A DNA stretch of 64,000 bases from Paenibacillus odorifer (GCF_000758725.1 NZ_CP009428.1:3286001-3350000), one strand, 5' to 3'. Positions 53,897 to 64,000 are shown, counted from the stretch's first letter. Program-made: numbers and translations. Notes: a model not told the origin generated them from the letters alone.

Positions 53897-54813
53897 AGAC
53901 CATAAAAATACTCTCTTTGACAATGTTTATCGTACTTCTTACCGCATGCTCAAAGGTTAGTGAAGGAGAAGCAGACCATGATAAGCTGCAGATTGTTGCA
54001 ACATACTCCATTATCGCTGATATGACCGAAAACATTGTAGGGGAGAAAGCTGAAGTTTACAGTATGGTACCCATCGGAACAGATCCGCATATGTACGATC
54101 CATTACCCAAGGATACAAGTAAGGTTTCTAGCGCAGATTTAGTGTTTTATAACGGTTTGAACCTAGAAACAGGTAAGGGGTGGTTTCAAGATCTTCTAGA
54201 TGTGACTAATAAAAAGGATGTTGCTTTTGCAGTCTCAGATGAAGTATCTCCAATGTATCTAACAGAAAAAGGAAAAGAAACTCAGGTAGATCCTCATGCT
54301 TGGCTGGATATTCAGAATTCAATAAAATATGTAGATATCATCACAAAACGTGTAATCGAAAAAGATCCCGACAACAAAGAATTTTATCTTAATAATCAAT
54401 CGGAATATGTTAAGAAACTGAATGAATTGGATCAATATGCAAAAGAAGCAGTCGAAAAAATTCCACAAGAGAAACGTATCCTTGTTACCAGCGAAGGAGC
54501 ATTCAAATATTTTTCTAAAGCTTACGGATTTGAATCGGCTTTTATCTGGGAGATCAATACGGATAGTCAAGGAACGCCAGAGCAAATGAAAAATATAATT
54601 AAGATCATTGATGAAAATCAAGTGCCTGCATTATTTCTGGAAACTAGCGTAAATCCAAAAACAATGGAAACCATCGCAAATGAAACGGGAGTACCGATAC
54701 ACTCTAAGATTTTCACCGATTCTTTAGCTAAGAAAGGCGAAGAGGGCGACACATACATTAAGATGATCAAATGGAATATTGATAAAGTTATAGAAGGTTT
54801 ATCTCAATCCTAA
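53893..54813 (+). CDS. mntA: Manganese-binding lipoprotein, PsaA/MntA type
   Basis: 306 residues; lipobox LLTAC with Cys19. Cluster A-I metal ligands are visible: His in IGTDPHMYDPLP (first), His in VDPHAWLDI (second), Glu in LVTSEGAFKYF, and Asp near the end (KIFTDSL). The short loop lacking a His-rich insert, and FYNGLNLETG, match Mn-binders such as PsaA rather than ZnuA. ATGA overlap with the permease gene. Confidence 0.87.
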   Translation: MKTIKILSLTMFIVLLTACSKVSEGEADHDKLQIVATYSIIADMTENIVGEKAEVYSMVPIGTDPHMYDPLPKDTSKVSSADLVFYNGLNLETGKGWFQDLLDVTNKKDVAFAVSDEVSPMYLTEKGKETQVDPHAWLDIQNSIKYVDIITKRVIEKDPDNKEFYLNNQSEYVKKLNELDQYAKEAVEKIPQEKRILVTSEGAFKYFSKAYGFESAFIWEINTDSQGTPEQMKNIIKIIDENQVPALFLETSVNPKTMETIANETGVPIHSKIFTDSLAKKGEEGDTYIKMIKWNIDKVIEGLSQS

Positions 54814-54836
54814 ATGCCTGGCTCCAAGCTTATATC

Positions 54837-54881
54837 AACCGACAGAAGGTTCAGTTTACAGCTGATTCCTATGTCGGTTTT
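54837..54881 (+). terminator. Terminator after Mn transporter operon
   Basis: AACCGACA and TGTCGGTT arms, inner pairing partly imperfect, followed by TTTTTTATT. Confidence 0.75.
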
Positions 54882-55026
54882 TTATTGAATAAAATCTACA
54901 TTCGAGCCTCGAAATATTACGTTTATGCCTTGGGATAACCTGCTACAGGAAATATCTTCTTGTCTACTTTTCAAAAAAATCTTGGTAAGGTAGAGGCTAA
55001 CACTTAATAAGAGGTGAAAAGTTGTC

Positions 55027-55917
55027 ATGATTAAGAAACACTGTTTGTTCTGTGATGAGATTGTTTCCATTGAACCAGAAGGCGATAACGATAGATATAT
55101 AGGCTGTTCTTGTTCACCAGGCGGGTTTTATAGTCTACGTAGAGACAGCTACGAACCCATTAATTCACTCCCGCATCAAAAGAAACGCGATATGCTGCAT
55201 GTAGTATCGGCTTACATACGTGAGCTGACTGATTGTGATGAAAAGATCACTATATCTGCTGATGATTTAGAGTCCATTGTAAATTCACCCAAAATACCTG
55301 TGAGCATTGAAGATAAAGGAAACCGTCTACTGCAATATTTATATAGACATTCTGAAGGCCCGGGGGAAGCGGTTGTCATTCAACCCCTCTCTAGCAGCTA
55401 TAACTTGACGTATTCTCCCAATCTGCAAGAGCTGGTATATATCATAGACAAGTTGATAAGTGATCAGCTTCTGATCAGGGAAGGCATGACCTTTAAGCTT
55501 ACTGAAACCGGCTGGAATGAAGCTGCGGAAAGCGCTGGAGGTAAGAAACTAAAACCTTGCCTCGTGCTCGTGTCGGATGAAGAGAATTTGTCTACAACAT
55601 GGCTGGAGAAGTTATTGCCCAAAATAGAGCAGTGTGGTTTTCTTCCGCGCTTATTAACACATACGAAAACTCAGAGTGGTGAAAAATACGAGTTGGAACA
55701 AATCGCAGATAGCAAACTGATTATCGCAGATTTAACGGGACAATCCCCAGAGGTGTATTTCTCAGCGGGATATGCACTTGGTTTAAACATACCCGTATTA
55801 TGGACCGTAAACAGTATTGAGGCGGATAAACTTTTTGTACAGCTTAAGGATATTCGTCCTATTGTGTGGGATTCAGCAGAAGAACTAGCAATTATACTAC
55901 AGCAGAAGTTGAGTTAA
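55027..55917 (+). CDS. Zinc-ribbon protein with nucleoside-2-deoxyribosyltransferase-like C-domain
   Basis: 296 residues, ATG 10 bases after AGGTGA. N-terminus has a likely zinc knuckle: Cys6, Cys9 and Cys27, Cys29. The middle (about 50-165) reads as helical or winged-helix-like. From about 178 the sequence fits a Rossmann-like domain of the deoxyribosyltransferase/TIR-related group: LVLVSDEENLS, then SKLIIADLTGQSPEVYFSAGYALGLNIPVLW, where the acidic residue and the ALG helix correspond to the family's active-site region. Possible roles are nucleotide or NAD-derivative hydrolysis in signalling or defence. I recognise no named family; it is monocistronic with its own hairpin downstream. Confidence 0.6.
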   Translation: MIKKHCLFCDEIVSIEPEGDNDRYIGCSCSPGGFYSLRRDSYEPINSLPHQKKRDMLHVVSAYIRELTDCDEKITISADDLESIVNSPKIPVSIEDKGNRLLQYLYRHSEGPGEAVVIQPLSSSYNLTYSPNLQELVYIIDKLISDQLLIREGMTFKLTETGWNEAAESAGGKKLKPCLVLVSDEENLSTTWLEKLLPKIEQCGFLPRLLTHTKTQSGEKYELEQIADSKLIIADLTGQSPEVYFSAGYALGLNIPVLWTVNSIEADKLFVQLKDIRPIVWDSAEELAIILQQKLS

Positions 55918-55961
55918 CCCGCAAAATCATTGCCTATGACTCGATAAGCTGGCTGAAATTC

Positions 55962-56000
55962 AAACAGGTGTCTTCTTAAATGAGGACGCCTGTTTCGTTT
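55962..56000 (+). terminator. Hairpin after the zinc-ribbon gene
   Basis: AAACAGGTGTC pairs with GACGCCTGTTT (one G-U) around a 12-nt loop, short T-rich tail. Confidence 0.65.
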
Positions 56001-56138
56001 GGTACTGTAAGAACACTATCAAATTTTCTTAGGAAGTGATATTGTAACCGATATAAAAAAATGAGCAAATGTATGTAAATGTATGCTTCAGTTAATATTA
56101 GCTCATATTCATACTCTGGATAAGAAAGAGGGATAGAA

Positions 56139-58061
56139 TTGTTTTCAAAACGGCAAAAAGAAATACTTTTATATTTAATTAATTCTAATCAACCTGTCAC
56201 AGCTGCATGGATTTCTAAAGAACTGAATGTTAGCGATCGAACGATCCGTAATGATTTAAAGGAACTACAAAATATATCTTCCGTATTAGGCCTGAAAATA
56301 GAATTGATTCGTGGGAAAGGCTTCGTTATAAGAATCATCGATAAAGATACATTCTCTCAAAAATTACATGAGTTAACTAATGATAAAATCAGTCATTCTA
56401 CATTTGATTTTTCAGAACAAGATAATAGGGTTTTTTATTTGTTGAGCCGTTTTTTATTAGAAAATAACTATATCAAGTTGGTCACTATTGAAGATGAGAT
56501 GTTTGTATCTAAATCAACAATCCAAAACGATCTAAAAGAAGTGCGTAAGATACTGGAAAAATACAACCTGAATTTAGTTAATCGGCCTCATTATGGCCTG
56601 TTTATAGAGGGCGATGAATTTAAGAAACGAATATGTTTGTCCAATTTTTTATACAAAAGAGAAGAAAACTCCGATCCGACCCTCGATAACTTTACTTTGT
56701 TTGACAAAGAGGTATACACGAAAATTAAAGAAATTATCATTGGCAAAGTAAATAAATACAAAATTGAGATTTCAGATATTTCCTTGGAAAACCTCGCTAT
56801 TCACTTAATAATAGCTTGTAAACGTATCGAAGAGGGATTTTTAATCGAAGAACCGTCGGTAAATCTTATGGAAGAGTACCCGTTTGAAAAAATTGTTGCC
56901 CATGAAATTGTTAAAGACATAGAAGAGTTCACAGATTTGCTCTTTTCTGATTCAGAGATTAATTATATTATCATCCATTTAGTTGGAACAAAGTTGCTGC
57001 CGAAAGAAAATTTAACGGAATACAGTAAGTTCGATGAAGTGGACTCCATTGTCAGCTGTATTTTGAAAAGTTTACAAACTGAGTTGAATTGGGATTTTGG
57101 CCATGACCATGAATTTATTCAAGCCCTGACCCTTCACATTAGGCCTGCGATGAATAGGTTAAGATACAACATGAATTTTAGAAATCCTCTGTTGAATGAT
57201 ATTAAGACGAGTTTTCCAGCCGCATTCGAAGGAGCACTTATTGCGAGTAAATGTATTAACTACTATTTGGATTTAGAAGTTGGAGAACATGAAGTTGCTT
57301 ACATTGCTTTGCACATTGGGGTTGCTTTAGAAAGAATGAAAAATAAAAACAAAAAAATAAAACGAGTTATTCTTGTATGTGCGTCCGGTGTTGGAAGTGC
57401 CAAATTACTTTATTACCGATTGATCAATTCATTTGAGAATCTATTGCAGATTGTAGACACAATTAGTTTTTACAAATTAGCAGAAACGGACCTATCCTCG
57501 ATTGATTTTATTATCAGTACAGTTCCGATCAATGAAGATATATGTATTCCCGTCTATGTTGTAAATACCTTTTTAGAAGCTAAAGACCTCAAAAGAATCA
57601 AGGACGTCTTATTGTCTTCAGAACAGGTGGCAGAAACTCATTCTTACCTTGACGCATCTAGAGTATTCGTGAAAAAAGAATTTACCACAAAGGAAAGTGT
57701 GATTCATTTTTTAAGCAATGAGCTAACAAAACAAGGGCTTGTACCAGAGCATTATGAATCCTTAGTAGTTGAAAGGGAGTCCTATGCACCCACTAGTTTT
57801 GGAAATCTTGTCGCTGTTCCACATCCTTCACTTCCAGTTACCTCGGAAACCTTTTGGACAATCTGTACGTTAAAACGTCCTATTCGTTGGAATGATAAGC
57901 AAATGGTGCAATTAATTTGTTTATTAAACATTAAAGAAGGAAACAATGTCGACCTAGATAAAATGTATAAAAAGCTAGGATCATTGATAGAGGATAAAGA
58001 GATTGTTGTGCAGATCCTTGCCAAGGACTCTGTGGAAGAAATTATACAATTACTAAACTAG
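56139..58061 (+). CDS. licR: LicR/MtlR-type PTS-controlled transcriptional activator
   Basis: 640 residues. Order: helix-turn-helix (about 1-60, VTAAWISKELNVSDRTIRNDL), a second HTH/Mga segment (80-150), two PTS-regulation domains (about 185-290 and 295-400, with conserved His), an EIIB-like domain with Cys414 (CASGVGSAKLL), and an EIIA-like domain with His562 (VAVPHPS). This layout is that of LicR, which activates lichenan/cellobiose uptake genes when phosphorylated by HPr and not by the cognate EIIs. The PTS operon directly downstream supports this. Symbol is by analogy. Confidence 0.85.
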   Translation: MFSKRQKEILLYLINSNQPVTAAWISKELNVSDRTIRNDLKELQNISSVLGLKIELIRGKGFVIRIIDKDTFSQKLHELTNDKISHSTFDFSEQDNRVFYLLSRFLLENNYIKLVTIEDEMFVSKSTIQNDLKEVRKILEKYNLNLVNRPHYGLFIEGDEFKKRICLSNFLYKREENSDPTLDNFTLFDKEVYTKIKEIIIGKVNKYKIEISDISLENLAIHLIIACKRIEEGFLIEEPSVNLMEEYPFEKIVAHEIVKDIEEFTDLLFSDSEINYIIIHLVGTKLLPKENLTEYSKFDEVDSIVSCILKSLQTELNWDFGHDHEFIQALTLHIRPAMNRLRYNMNFRNPLLNDIKTSFPAAFEGALIASKCINYYLDLEVGEHEVAYIALHIGVALERMKNKNKKIKRVILVCASGVGSAKLLYYRLINSFENLLQIVDTISFYKLAETDLSSIDFIISTVPINEDICIPVYVVNTFLEAKDLKRIKDVLLSSEQVAETHSYLDASRVFVKKEFTTKESVIHFLSNELTKQGLVPEHYESLVVERESYAPTSFGNLVAVPHPSLPVTSETFWTICTLKRPIRWNDKQMVQLICLLNIKEGNNVDLDKMYKKLGSLIEDKEIVVQILAKDSVEEIIQLLN

Positions 58062-58099
58062 AGTGAGTGAGAAATTAGGTATGGCCTTACTGTTTGCAA

Positions 58100-58113
58100 T
58101 GTAACCGTTTCCT
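58100..58113. promoter_or_regulatory. cre-like site upstream of PTS operon
   Basis: TGTAACCGTTTCCT matches the 5' and central parts of the cre consensus. A second weaker candidate (AGAAAGCGATTTAA, 58142-58155) follows. Position about 50-100 bp before the EIIB gene suits catabolite control by CcpA. Confidence 0.4.
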
Positions 58114-58204
58114 GTTGATTTGGAAAAAGGTTAGCTTAAAAAGAAAGCGATTTAAGTTTACACTAAAGGTGTTCAATAAATGATAATTTTAGGGGGAAGT
58201 CAAT

Positions 58205-58522
58205 ATGAATACAATTATGTTGGTGTGTTCAGCAGGAATGAGTACAAGCCTTTTAGTAACAAAAATGCAGAAGGTTGTTGAAGAAAAAGGGTTGGATGTC
58301 GATGTTTTTGCTAAATCAGCATCTGAAATTGATATTACTTTGCAAGAGAAAAAGGTTGATGTCTTATTGTTAGGACCTCAGGTGAAATATATGAAAAAGC
58401 AATTAGAAACAAGATTAGCAGATAAAAACATTCCTATAGAAGCTATTGATATGTTGAATTACGGAATGATGAACGGTGAAAAAGTACTTGAACAAGCATT
58501 GCAATTAATTGAAAGTAAATAG
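58205..58522 (+). CDS. licB: PTS EIIB, lactose/cellobiose family
   Basis: 105 residues with the phospho-cysteine at Cys8 in MLVCSAGMSTSLL, the family signature. Receives phosphate from EIIA and passes it to beta-glucoside during uptake. RBS AGGGGGA. First gene of a four-gene unit. Confidence 0.9.
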   Translation: MNTIMLVCSAGMSTSLLVTKMQKVVEEKGLDVDVFAKSASEIDITLQEKKVDVLLLGPQVKYMKKQLETRLADKNIPIEAIDMLNYGMMNGEKVLEQALQLIESK

Positions 58523-58545
58523 AGATAAGAGAGGAGCAGAGAGTA

Positions 58546-58869
58546 ATGGTAGATGAAGTGAAAGAGGAATACTATACTGTGGCTTTTAACATTATCAGTA
58601 ATGTAGGCGCAGCTAAAAGCTTAGTAATGGAGGCGCTTTTCGCAGCCAAAGAGGGAGAATTTAAAGAGGCACAAGAAAAATTAGAAGAATCAAAGCAATT
58701 TTTTAGAGAAGGTCATAAAATGCATAAATCATTAATCAAAAGAGAAGCAAATGGCGAACAGCTTCAATTCTCACTGATCCTTATGCATGCTGAAGACCAA
58801 CTAATGAGTGTTGAGACCATTTCTTTACTTGTTACGGAAATAATTGAACTTTATAAGCTTTCAAAATAG
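58546..58869 (+). CDS. licA: PTS EIIA, lactose/cellobiose family
   Basis: 107 residues, all-helical; phospho-His predicted at His81 in LMHAEDQLM. Trimeric EIIA of this family takes phosphate from HPr. RBS GAGAGGAG, 23 bp after EIIB. Confidence 0.9.
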   Translation: MVDEVKEEYYTVAFNIISNVGAAKSLVMEALFAAKEGEFKEAQEKLEESKQFFREGHKMHKSLIKREANGEQLQFSLILMHAEDQLMSVETISLLVTEIIELYKLSK

Positions 58870-58928
58870 GATCAAAAAGAAGTGGCATCGCAATAAGAAA
58901 ATACTTCTTCGGGAGCGTGCAAGAAACT

Positions 58929-60227
58929 ATGGATAAAATAACGAAATTTTTAGAAGATAAGGTAATGCCAGTTGCAGGTAAAATCTCTGGTCAGCGGCAT
59001 TTACAAGCGCTTCGCGATGCAATGGTTTTAACTATCCCGTTTATTATTATCGGTTCCATTTTTTTAATCTTAGCAAACCTGCCAATTCCAGCCTATTTAG
59101 ATTTCTTGGTCGCCCATCCAAATATCAAAACAGCCTTACTATATCCGTACAATGGTACATTTAACCTTGTCGCATTAGTTGCAACATTTGCCGTTGGTTA
59201 TAGACTAGCAGAGAGCTATAAAGTGGATCCGCTTTCCTCAGGGGCTGTGGCATTATGTTCATATTTTGTAGTCACTCCATCAACATCTTTCACAGTAGAT
59301 GATGTTGTCACAAAAGCAATGAACGTGAACTATTTTTCGAGTCAAGGATTATTTGTAGGATTGTTAACCGCAATCTTCGCAACAGAAATATATCGCAGAA
59401 TCGTACAAAAAAATATAGTTATTAAAATGCCGGATGGTGTGCCGCCAACAGTTGCTAAATCCTTTACAGCGATTATTCCTGGTTTCTTTGTTATCGTGAG
59501 TGTCTGGGGAGTTCGCCTACTCGTTGAGAACTTCACTGGTTTTGATAACGTGCATACCATTGTTGCCAAACTTCTTCAACAACCATTAACTACTGTTGGT
59601 ACAAGCTTAGCGGGAACAATTGTTGTGTTTTTGTTAATCAACTTATTATGGGCAATAGGATTACATGGTTCCACCATTGTAGGTTCTGTCATGTTGCCTA
59701 TCTGGTTGCAATTGACCTCAGAAAATGCTGCAGCTTACGCAGCGGGTTCACCCGTCCATAATATTGTTACAGCAGAATTCAGATATCTTATCTTTATCGG
59801 GGGTTCTGGTGCAACTCTAGGACTAACGATTGCAATGTTATTCTTTGCGAAGAGCAAACAGCTGAAACAAATGGGTCGACTGACGATTGGACCAGGACTA
59901 TTTAATATCAATGAACCGTTAATTTTCGGGATGCCCATCGTATTAAACCCAATGATGTTAATCCCATTTCTTATAACACCGATTGTTACTGTTTTGATAA
60001 CCTATCTCTCCATGGATTTTGGATTAGTAGCGTTGCCAATAGGTGTACTGCCTCCGGGAACAATGCCATTAATTATCGGCGGATATTTGATGACAGGTAG
60101 TATCTCGGGAATGATCTTACAAATTGTACTGTTTGCAGTAGCGTTTATTATTTACTATCCGTTCTTTAGAATAATGGATAATCAAAAATATAAAGAAGAA
60201 CAAGATGCCCTTATCCAACAGGTTTAA
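58929..60227 (+). CDS. licC: PTS EIIC, cellobiose-specific
   Basis: 432 residues from ATG 58929 (in-frame GTG at 58917 is an alternative; GGGAG lies 58910-58914, so the start is not settled). About ten membrane helices with the family segments GSIFLILANLPIPAYL, the motif NINEPLIFGMPIVLNP (sugar-binding region, near residue 335-350) and a final cytoplasmic tail. Takes up cellobiose or similar beta-glucosides with phosphorylation at C6. Partners with EIIB and EIIA upstream. Confidence 0.88.
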   Translation: MDKITKFLEDKVMPVAGKISGQRHLQALRDAMVLTIPFIIIGSIFLILANLPIPAYLDFLVAHPNIKTALLYPYNGTFNLVALVATFAVGYRLAESYKVDPLSSGAVALCSYFVVTPSTSFTVDDVVTKAMNVNYFSSQGLFVGLLTAIFATEIYRRIVQKNIVIKMPDGVPPTVAKSFTAIIPGFFVIVSVWGVRLLVENFTGFDNVHTIVAKLLQQPLTTVGTSLAGTIVVFLLINLLWAIGLHGSTIVGSVMLPIWLQLTSENAAAYAAGSPVHNIVTAEFRYLIFIGGSGATLGLTIAMLFFAKSKQLKQMGRLTIGPGLFNINEPLIFGMPIVLNPMMLIPFLITPIVTVLITYLSMDFGLVALPIGVLPPGTMPLIIGGYLMTGSISGMILQIVLFAVAFIIYYPFFRIMDNQKYKEEQDALIQQV

Positions 60228-61742
<1,515 letters not shown>

Positions 61743-61777
61743 TTATTAAATCGTAAAACGAAATGATTCATCTGGAG

Positions 61778-61829
61778 GCATTATCAGGAGCAGTCGTAAG
61801 CGGGACTTGCTTTTGGTAATGCTTTTTTT
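61778..61829 (+). terminator. Terminator after phospho-beta-glucosidase gene
   Basis: GCATTATCAGGAGC pairs with GCTTTTGGTAATGC (several G-U) and is followed by seven T. Confidence 0.7.
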
Positions 61830-61839
61830 CACTGGATTG

Positions 61840-61891
61840 TTGACATGTGACCATTTGGTGTCTTATAATCAATCAGACACCAAATGGTGTC
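61840..61891 (+). promoter_or_regulatory. ArsR-gene promoter with palindromic operators
   Basis: TTGACA (61840-61845) and TATAAT (61864-61869), 18-bp spacer: near-consensus. Within the spacer lies GACCATTTGGTGTC, and just after the -10 the 16-bp perfect palindrome GACACCAAATGGTGTC (61876-61891). The two share CATTTGGTGTC, one in direct orientation, so two repressor dimers could bind. Likely autoregulation by the ArsR-type protein downstream. Confidence 0.75.
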
Positions 61892-61959
61892 CTATTAGGT
61901 AATATTGATGGATACTCGGTGACATTACAGGAAATATTACGGAAAAGGTGGGGGTGGTT

Positions 61960-62280
61960 GTGAGCGACAATAGTCAAGTGAGGGATGTTTATGACGCTGT
62001 TGCGGATCCAACAAGACGAAAACTTCTTCAAATTCTGGCTGATGTTGATGAATTACCTCTGTATGAGATAACGATTCATTTTGAAATGGGTCGTACAGCC
62101 GTTTCGAAGCATTTAAATATACTTAAAGATGCTGGTCTCGTAATTGCTCGAAAGGTTGGCAGAGAGACGAGGTATCGGTTGAATGCCAATCCTTTGAAAG
62201 AAATTCAAGATTGGGTATCTTTTTATGAAGGATTCTGGAAGCAAAGAATTGATAAATTAAAACTTATATTGGAGGAATAA
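61960..62280 (+). CDS. ArsR-family transcriptional regulator
   Basis: 106 residues from the third GTG (AAGGTGG lies 8 bases upstream); GTGs at 61948 and 61954 are alternatives. Winged helix-turn-helix of the SmtB/ArsR type: DPTRRKLLQILAD, then MGRTAVSKHLNILKDAGLV and ARKVGRETRYRL. Metal-binding cysteines are absent, so a metal sensor role is unlikely; the common ArsR-AHSA1 pairs respond to unknown small ligands or redox. Gene overlaps its partner's ribosome site and is 2 bp from the AHSA1 gene. Confidence 0.87.
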   Translation: MSDNSQVRDVYDAVADPTRRKLLQILADVDELPLYEITIHFEMGRTAVSKHLNILKDAGLVIARKVGRETRYRLNANPLKEIQDWVSFYEGFWKQRIDKLKLILEE

Positions 62281-62282
62281 CT

Positions 62283-62699
62283 ATGAAACCAGATGTATCA
62301 TTAGATTTTCAATTTACAAGTTCGATCGAGAAGGTATGGAATGCTTTAACGGATTCGGATACGCTTGCGAAATGGATCTGGAGTAATGATTTTAAACCCG
62401 TCGTTGGTCATAAATTTCAATTCCGTGCTGAGCCAAATGAATGGTGGGATGGAATTGTAGATAGCGAAGTACTCGTCGTGGATGAGCCTCATACGTTATC
62501 TTATACTTGGAATAGTGCGGGAGAAAGTACTACTGTTACTTGGACTGTGAGTCAAGATTCAGAGGGGAAGGTTAATCTCCATCTAGATCAATCAGGATTT
62601 AGTGAAGAGACGAAAGCCCGCCAAGGAGCCATCGAAGGTGCTAAATATGCTTGGACAAATATGGGTGGTCAGCTCGAAAAGGTATTAGCAGAATTGTAA
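62283..62699 (+). CDS. SRPBCC/AHSA1-domain protein
   Basis: 138 residues with the START-like helix-grip pattern: TSSIEKVWNALTDSDTLAKWIW at the N-terminus and WTVSQDSEGKVNLHLDQSGF, ending with a long helix (GWTNMGGQLEKVL-type). Such proteins bind a hydrophobic ligand or act as chaperone helpers; paired with an ArsR repressor they are widespread in Bacillota and have no assigned substrate. Directly downstream of the ArsR gene. Confidence 0.87.
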   Translation: MKPDVSLDFQFTSSIEKVWNALTDSDTLAKWIWSNDFKPVVGHKFQFRAEPNEWWDGIVDSEVLVVDEPHTLSYTWNSAGESTTVTWTVSQDSEGKVNLHLDQSGFSEETKARQGAIEGAKYAWTNMGGQLEKVLAEL

Positions 62700-62801
62700 T
62701 TCAAGAATAGGGCGCTTTTCTGGAACAGGGAAAGTGCCCTTTTTAATGGAATAAATCATGGCAATACTAGATGAAGAGAATGGAGATGAGATGAGCTTAC
62801 T

Positions 62802-64000
62802 ATGAAAATAAATCAATTAATTGCGAACAATATTAACAGATTAGAAACGGTACTGCCAGTGGATGAGTCGTTAGGAATTGCTGGTTTGTCTGGATCTGGT
62901 AAAACAACTTTTTGTCAAACGATTGGGGAAGAATCAAAAAAACGTCTCGTTTCCTTATTGCCAAAAGCTGAATACCAGTATTTATTCCCCAATATTATGG
63001 AGACTAATTTCAGTGCGATCAAAATGGAAGCAATGCCCCTTGTTCTTTTTCTTGGTAGGTCATCCATATCTTCAAATCCTCGGTCAACCATTGGCACACA
63101 TACAGGTGTGTTTACTGAAATTCGTGTCACTCTTGCTGAAAAATATAATCTCTCTCCAGAGGTTTTTTCATTTAATAATGAATTAGGTTGGTGTCCTGAT
63201 TGTAAGGGGCGTGGAACTACAAAAAATATCGAGTGTAAAAAGTGTCAAGGAAAACGCTACAATCAAGCAGCTGAACAATATAAAATTGAATTATCGGATC
63301 AAGCACAGAGTATTTCCGATCTAAACGACTTTAGCATCGAAACCATTTTTAAACTAGCAGAAAAGCTTAAGATAAGTGAGGGTAAACAACAAATCCTGAA
63401 AAATATAATCAATATGAATATTGGTTATTTAACATTAAATCGTATTATGGGTACATTGTCAGGCGGAGAATTAACACGACTTTACTTGGCAGAATTTATG
63501 GCAACAAGTGAAAATACCGTGATTATCATTGATGAAATCTCCGTGGGTCTCGATCACCAAACCCTATTGAAGATTTTAGCGGAGATTAAACAATTGGGAT
63601 ATAAAAATCAAATTTGGCTCATTGACCATTCTGACACGGTGCTGGACACAGCGGATAAACACTTGTTCTTTGGACCTGGCAGTGGCAAATATGGCGGGAA
63701 AATTGTTGAGGAATCACCACGTCCTGAGCCCATCAATAAAGAACTAAATCAGGCAGCACCTGCAGAATATTATCAATTTCATGATCTTTATTGTCGTAAT
63801 ATTCAAATGGCCGAGATTCAGATTCCCCAAAATAGGCTGGTAACTTTTACAGGTGAGTCCGGATGTGGTAAATCTACGCTGGTTAATGAATGTATGGTCA
63901 AAGATTTTCTAAAGCGTTATTCCAAAGATAAGCTGGTGATCGTAGGGCAAGATCGAAATCAGTCGATTACCAGTCGCTCGACCGTTGCCACTTTTCTTGA
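62802..64000 (+). CDS. UvrA-like ABC ATPase (3' end outside window)
   Basis: Open for 399 codons to the window end. First ATPase half: Walker A GLSGSGKTT at 28-36, signature LSGGELTR, Walker B VIIIDEIS. A zinc-binding loop of UvrA type is present with Cys131, Cys134, Cys145, Cys148. The second half begins near residue 340 with Walker A ESGCGKST. Compared with full UvrA (about 950 residues) the first half is much shortened: the UvrB-binding and insertion regions between Walker A and the zinc loop are nearly absent. Such short UvrA paralogues are known in Bacillota and actinomycetes, some linked to drug self-protection; this is probably not the repair UvrA. Start at ATG with GGAGATGAG about 15 bases upstream. 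Confidence 0.8.
   Translation, partial: MKINQLIANNINRLETVLPVDESLGIAGLSGSGKTTFCQTIGEESKKRLVSLLPKAEYQYLFPNIMETNFSAIKMEAMPLVLFLGRSSISSNPRSTIGTHTGVFTEIRVTLAEKYNLSPEVFSFNNELGWCPDCKGRGTTKNIECKKCQGKRYNQAAEQYKIELSDQAQSISDLNDFSIETIFKLAEKLKISEGKQQILKNIINMNIGYLTLNRIMGTLSGGELTRLYLAEFMATSENTVIIIDEISVGLDHQTLLKILAEIKQLGYKNQIWLIDHSDTVLDTADKHLFFGPGSGKYGGKIVEESPRPEPINKELNQAAPAEYYQFHDLYCRNIQMAEIQIPQNRLVTFTGESGCGKSTLVNECMVKDFLKRYSKDKLVIVGQDRNQSITSRSTVATFL

Noticed and set aside
55027..55917. Calling the gene a TIR-type defence protein
   Set aside because: The C-domain resemblance is weak, no partner defence gene is adjacent, and the catalytic Glu could not be placed with confidence.

Overview
The window looks like chromosome of a spore-forming, low-to-moderate GC Gram-positive bacterium close to Paenibacillus. 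The evidence is SpoVB and a sporulene/hopene cyclase, strong AGGAGG ribosome sites, many YesM/YesN-type two-component pairs beside sugar ABC transporters, and a dense set of mostly signal-less glycosidases. No tRNA, rRNA, insertion sequence, prophage or CRISPR array was seen.

Layout. 1-0.9 kb: 3' end of an antibiotic-resistance-type ABC-F ATPase. 1.1-7.4 kb: convergent GH3 (domain order permuted) and GH2 glycosidases. 7.9-12.9 kb: SpoVB flippase, terpene cyclase, OsmC peroxidase-like protein. 13-14.1 kb: SUMF1-fold protein plus a small His-rich protein. 14.3-21 kb: sugar ABC importer with its sensor kinase and AraC-type response regulator. 21.1-25.6 kb: paralogue of the small His-rich protein, nitroreductase and a heterodimeric ABC exporter behind a striking double-palindrome operator. 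25.8-35.4 kb: TetR/SDR pair, a GT61 glycosyltransferase, AraC/GH43 pair, AraC/aldo-keto reductase group, with three damaged genes (RibD_C-like remnant, GH43 frameshift, NAD(P)-binding protein with internal deletion).

35.6-52.1 kb is the most coherent system: a beta-helix protein, GH95, two LplB/LplC-type permeases, response regulator, sensor kinase, solute-binding lipoprotein, uronate-isomerase-like amidohydrolase, a beta-propeller glycosidase, GH88 and GH29. I read it as import and intracellular breakdown of a fucosylated, uronic-acid-containing oligosaccharide. Two nearly identical 40-bp elements lie upstream of GH95 and of the binding protein and may be the regulator's sites.

52.1-64 kb: manganese-type ABC transporter with two MntR-like boxes over its promoter, an orphan zinc-ribbon/deoxyribosyltransferase-like protein, a LicR-type activator with a complete cellobiose-type PTS and 6-phospho-beta-glucosidase, an ArsR/AHSA1 pair with its own palindromic operator, and the start of a UvrA-like ATPase that runs off the window.

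Between genes there are two families of dispersed structured repeats (two and three copies) that repeatedly sit next to a hairpin family sharing a GCGATTCTCC/GGAGAATCGC core. These are not explained by any coding feature.
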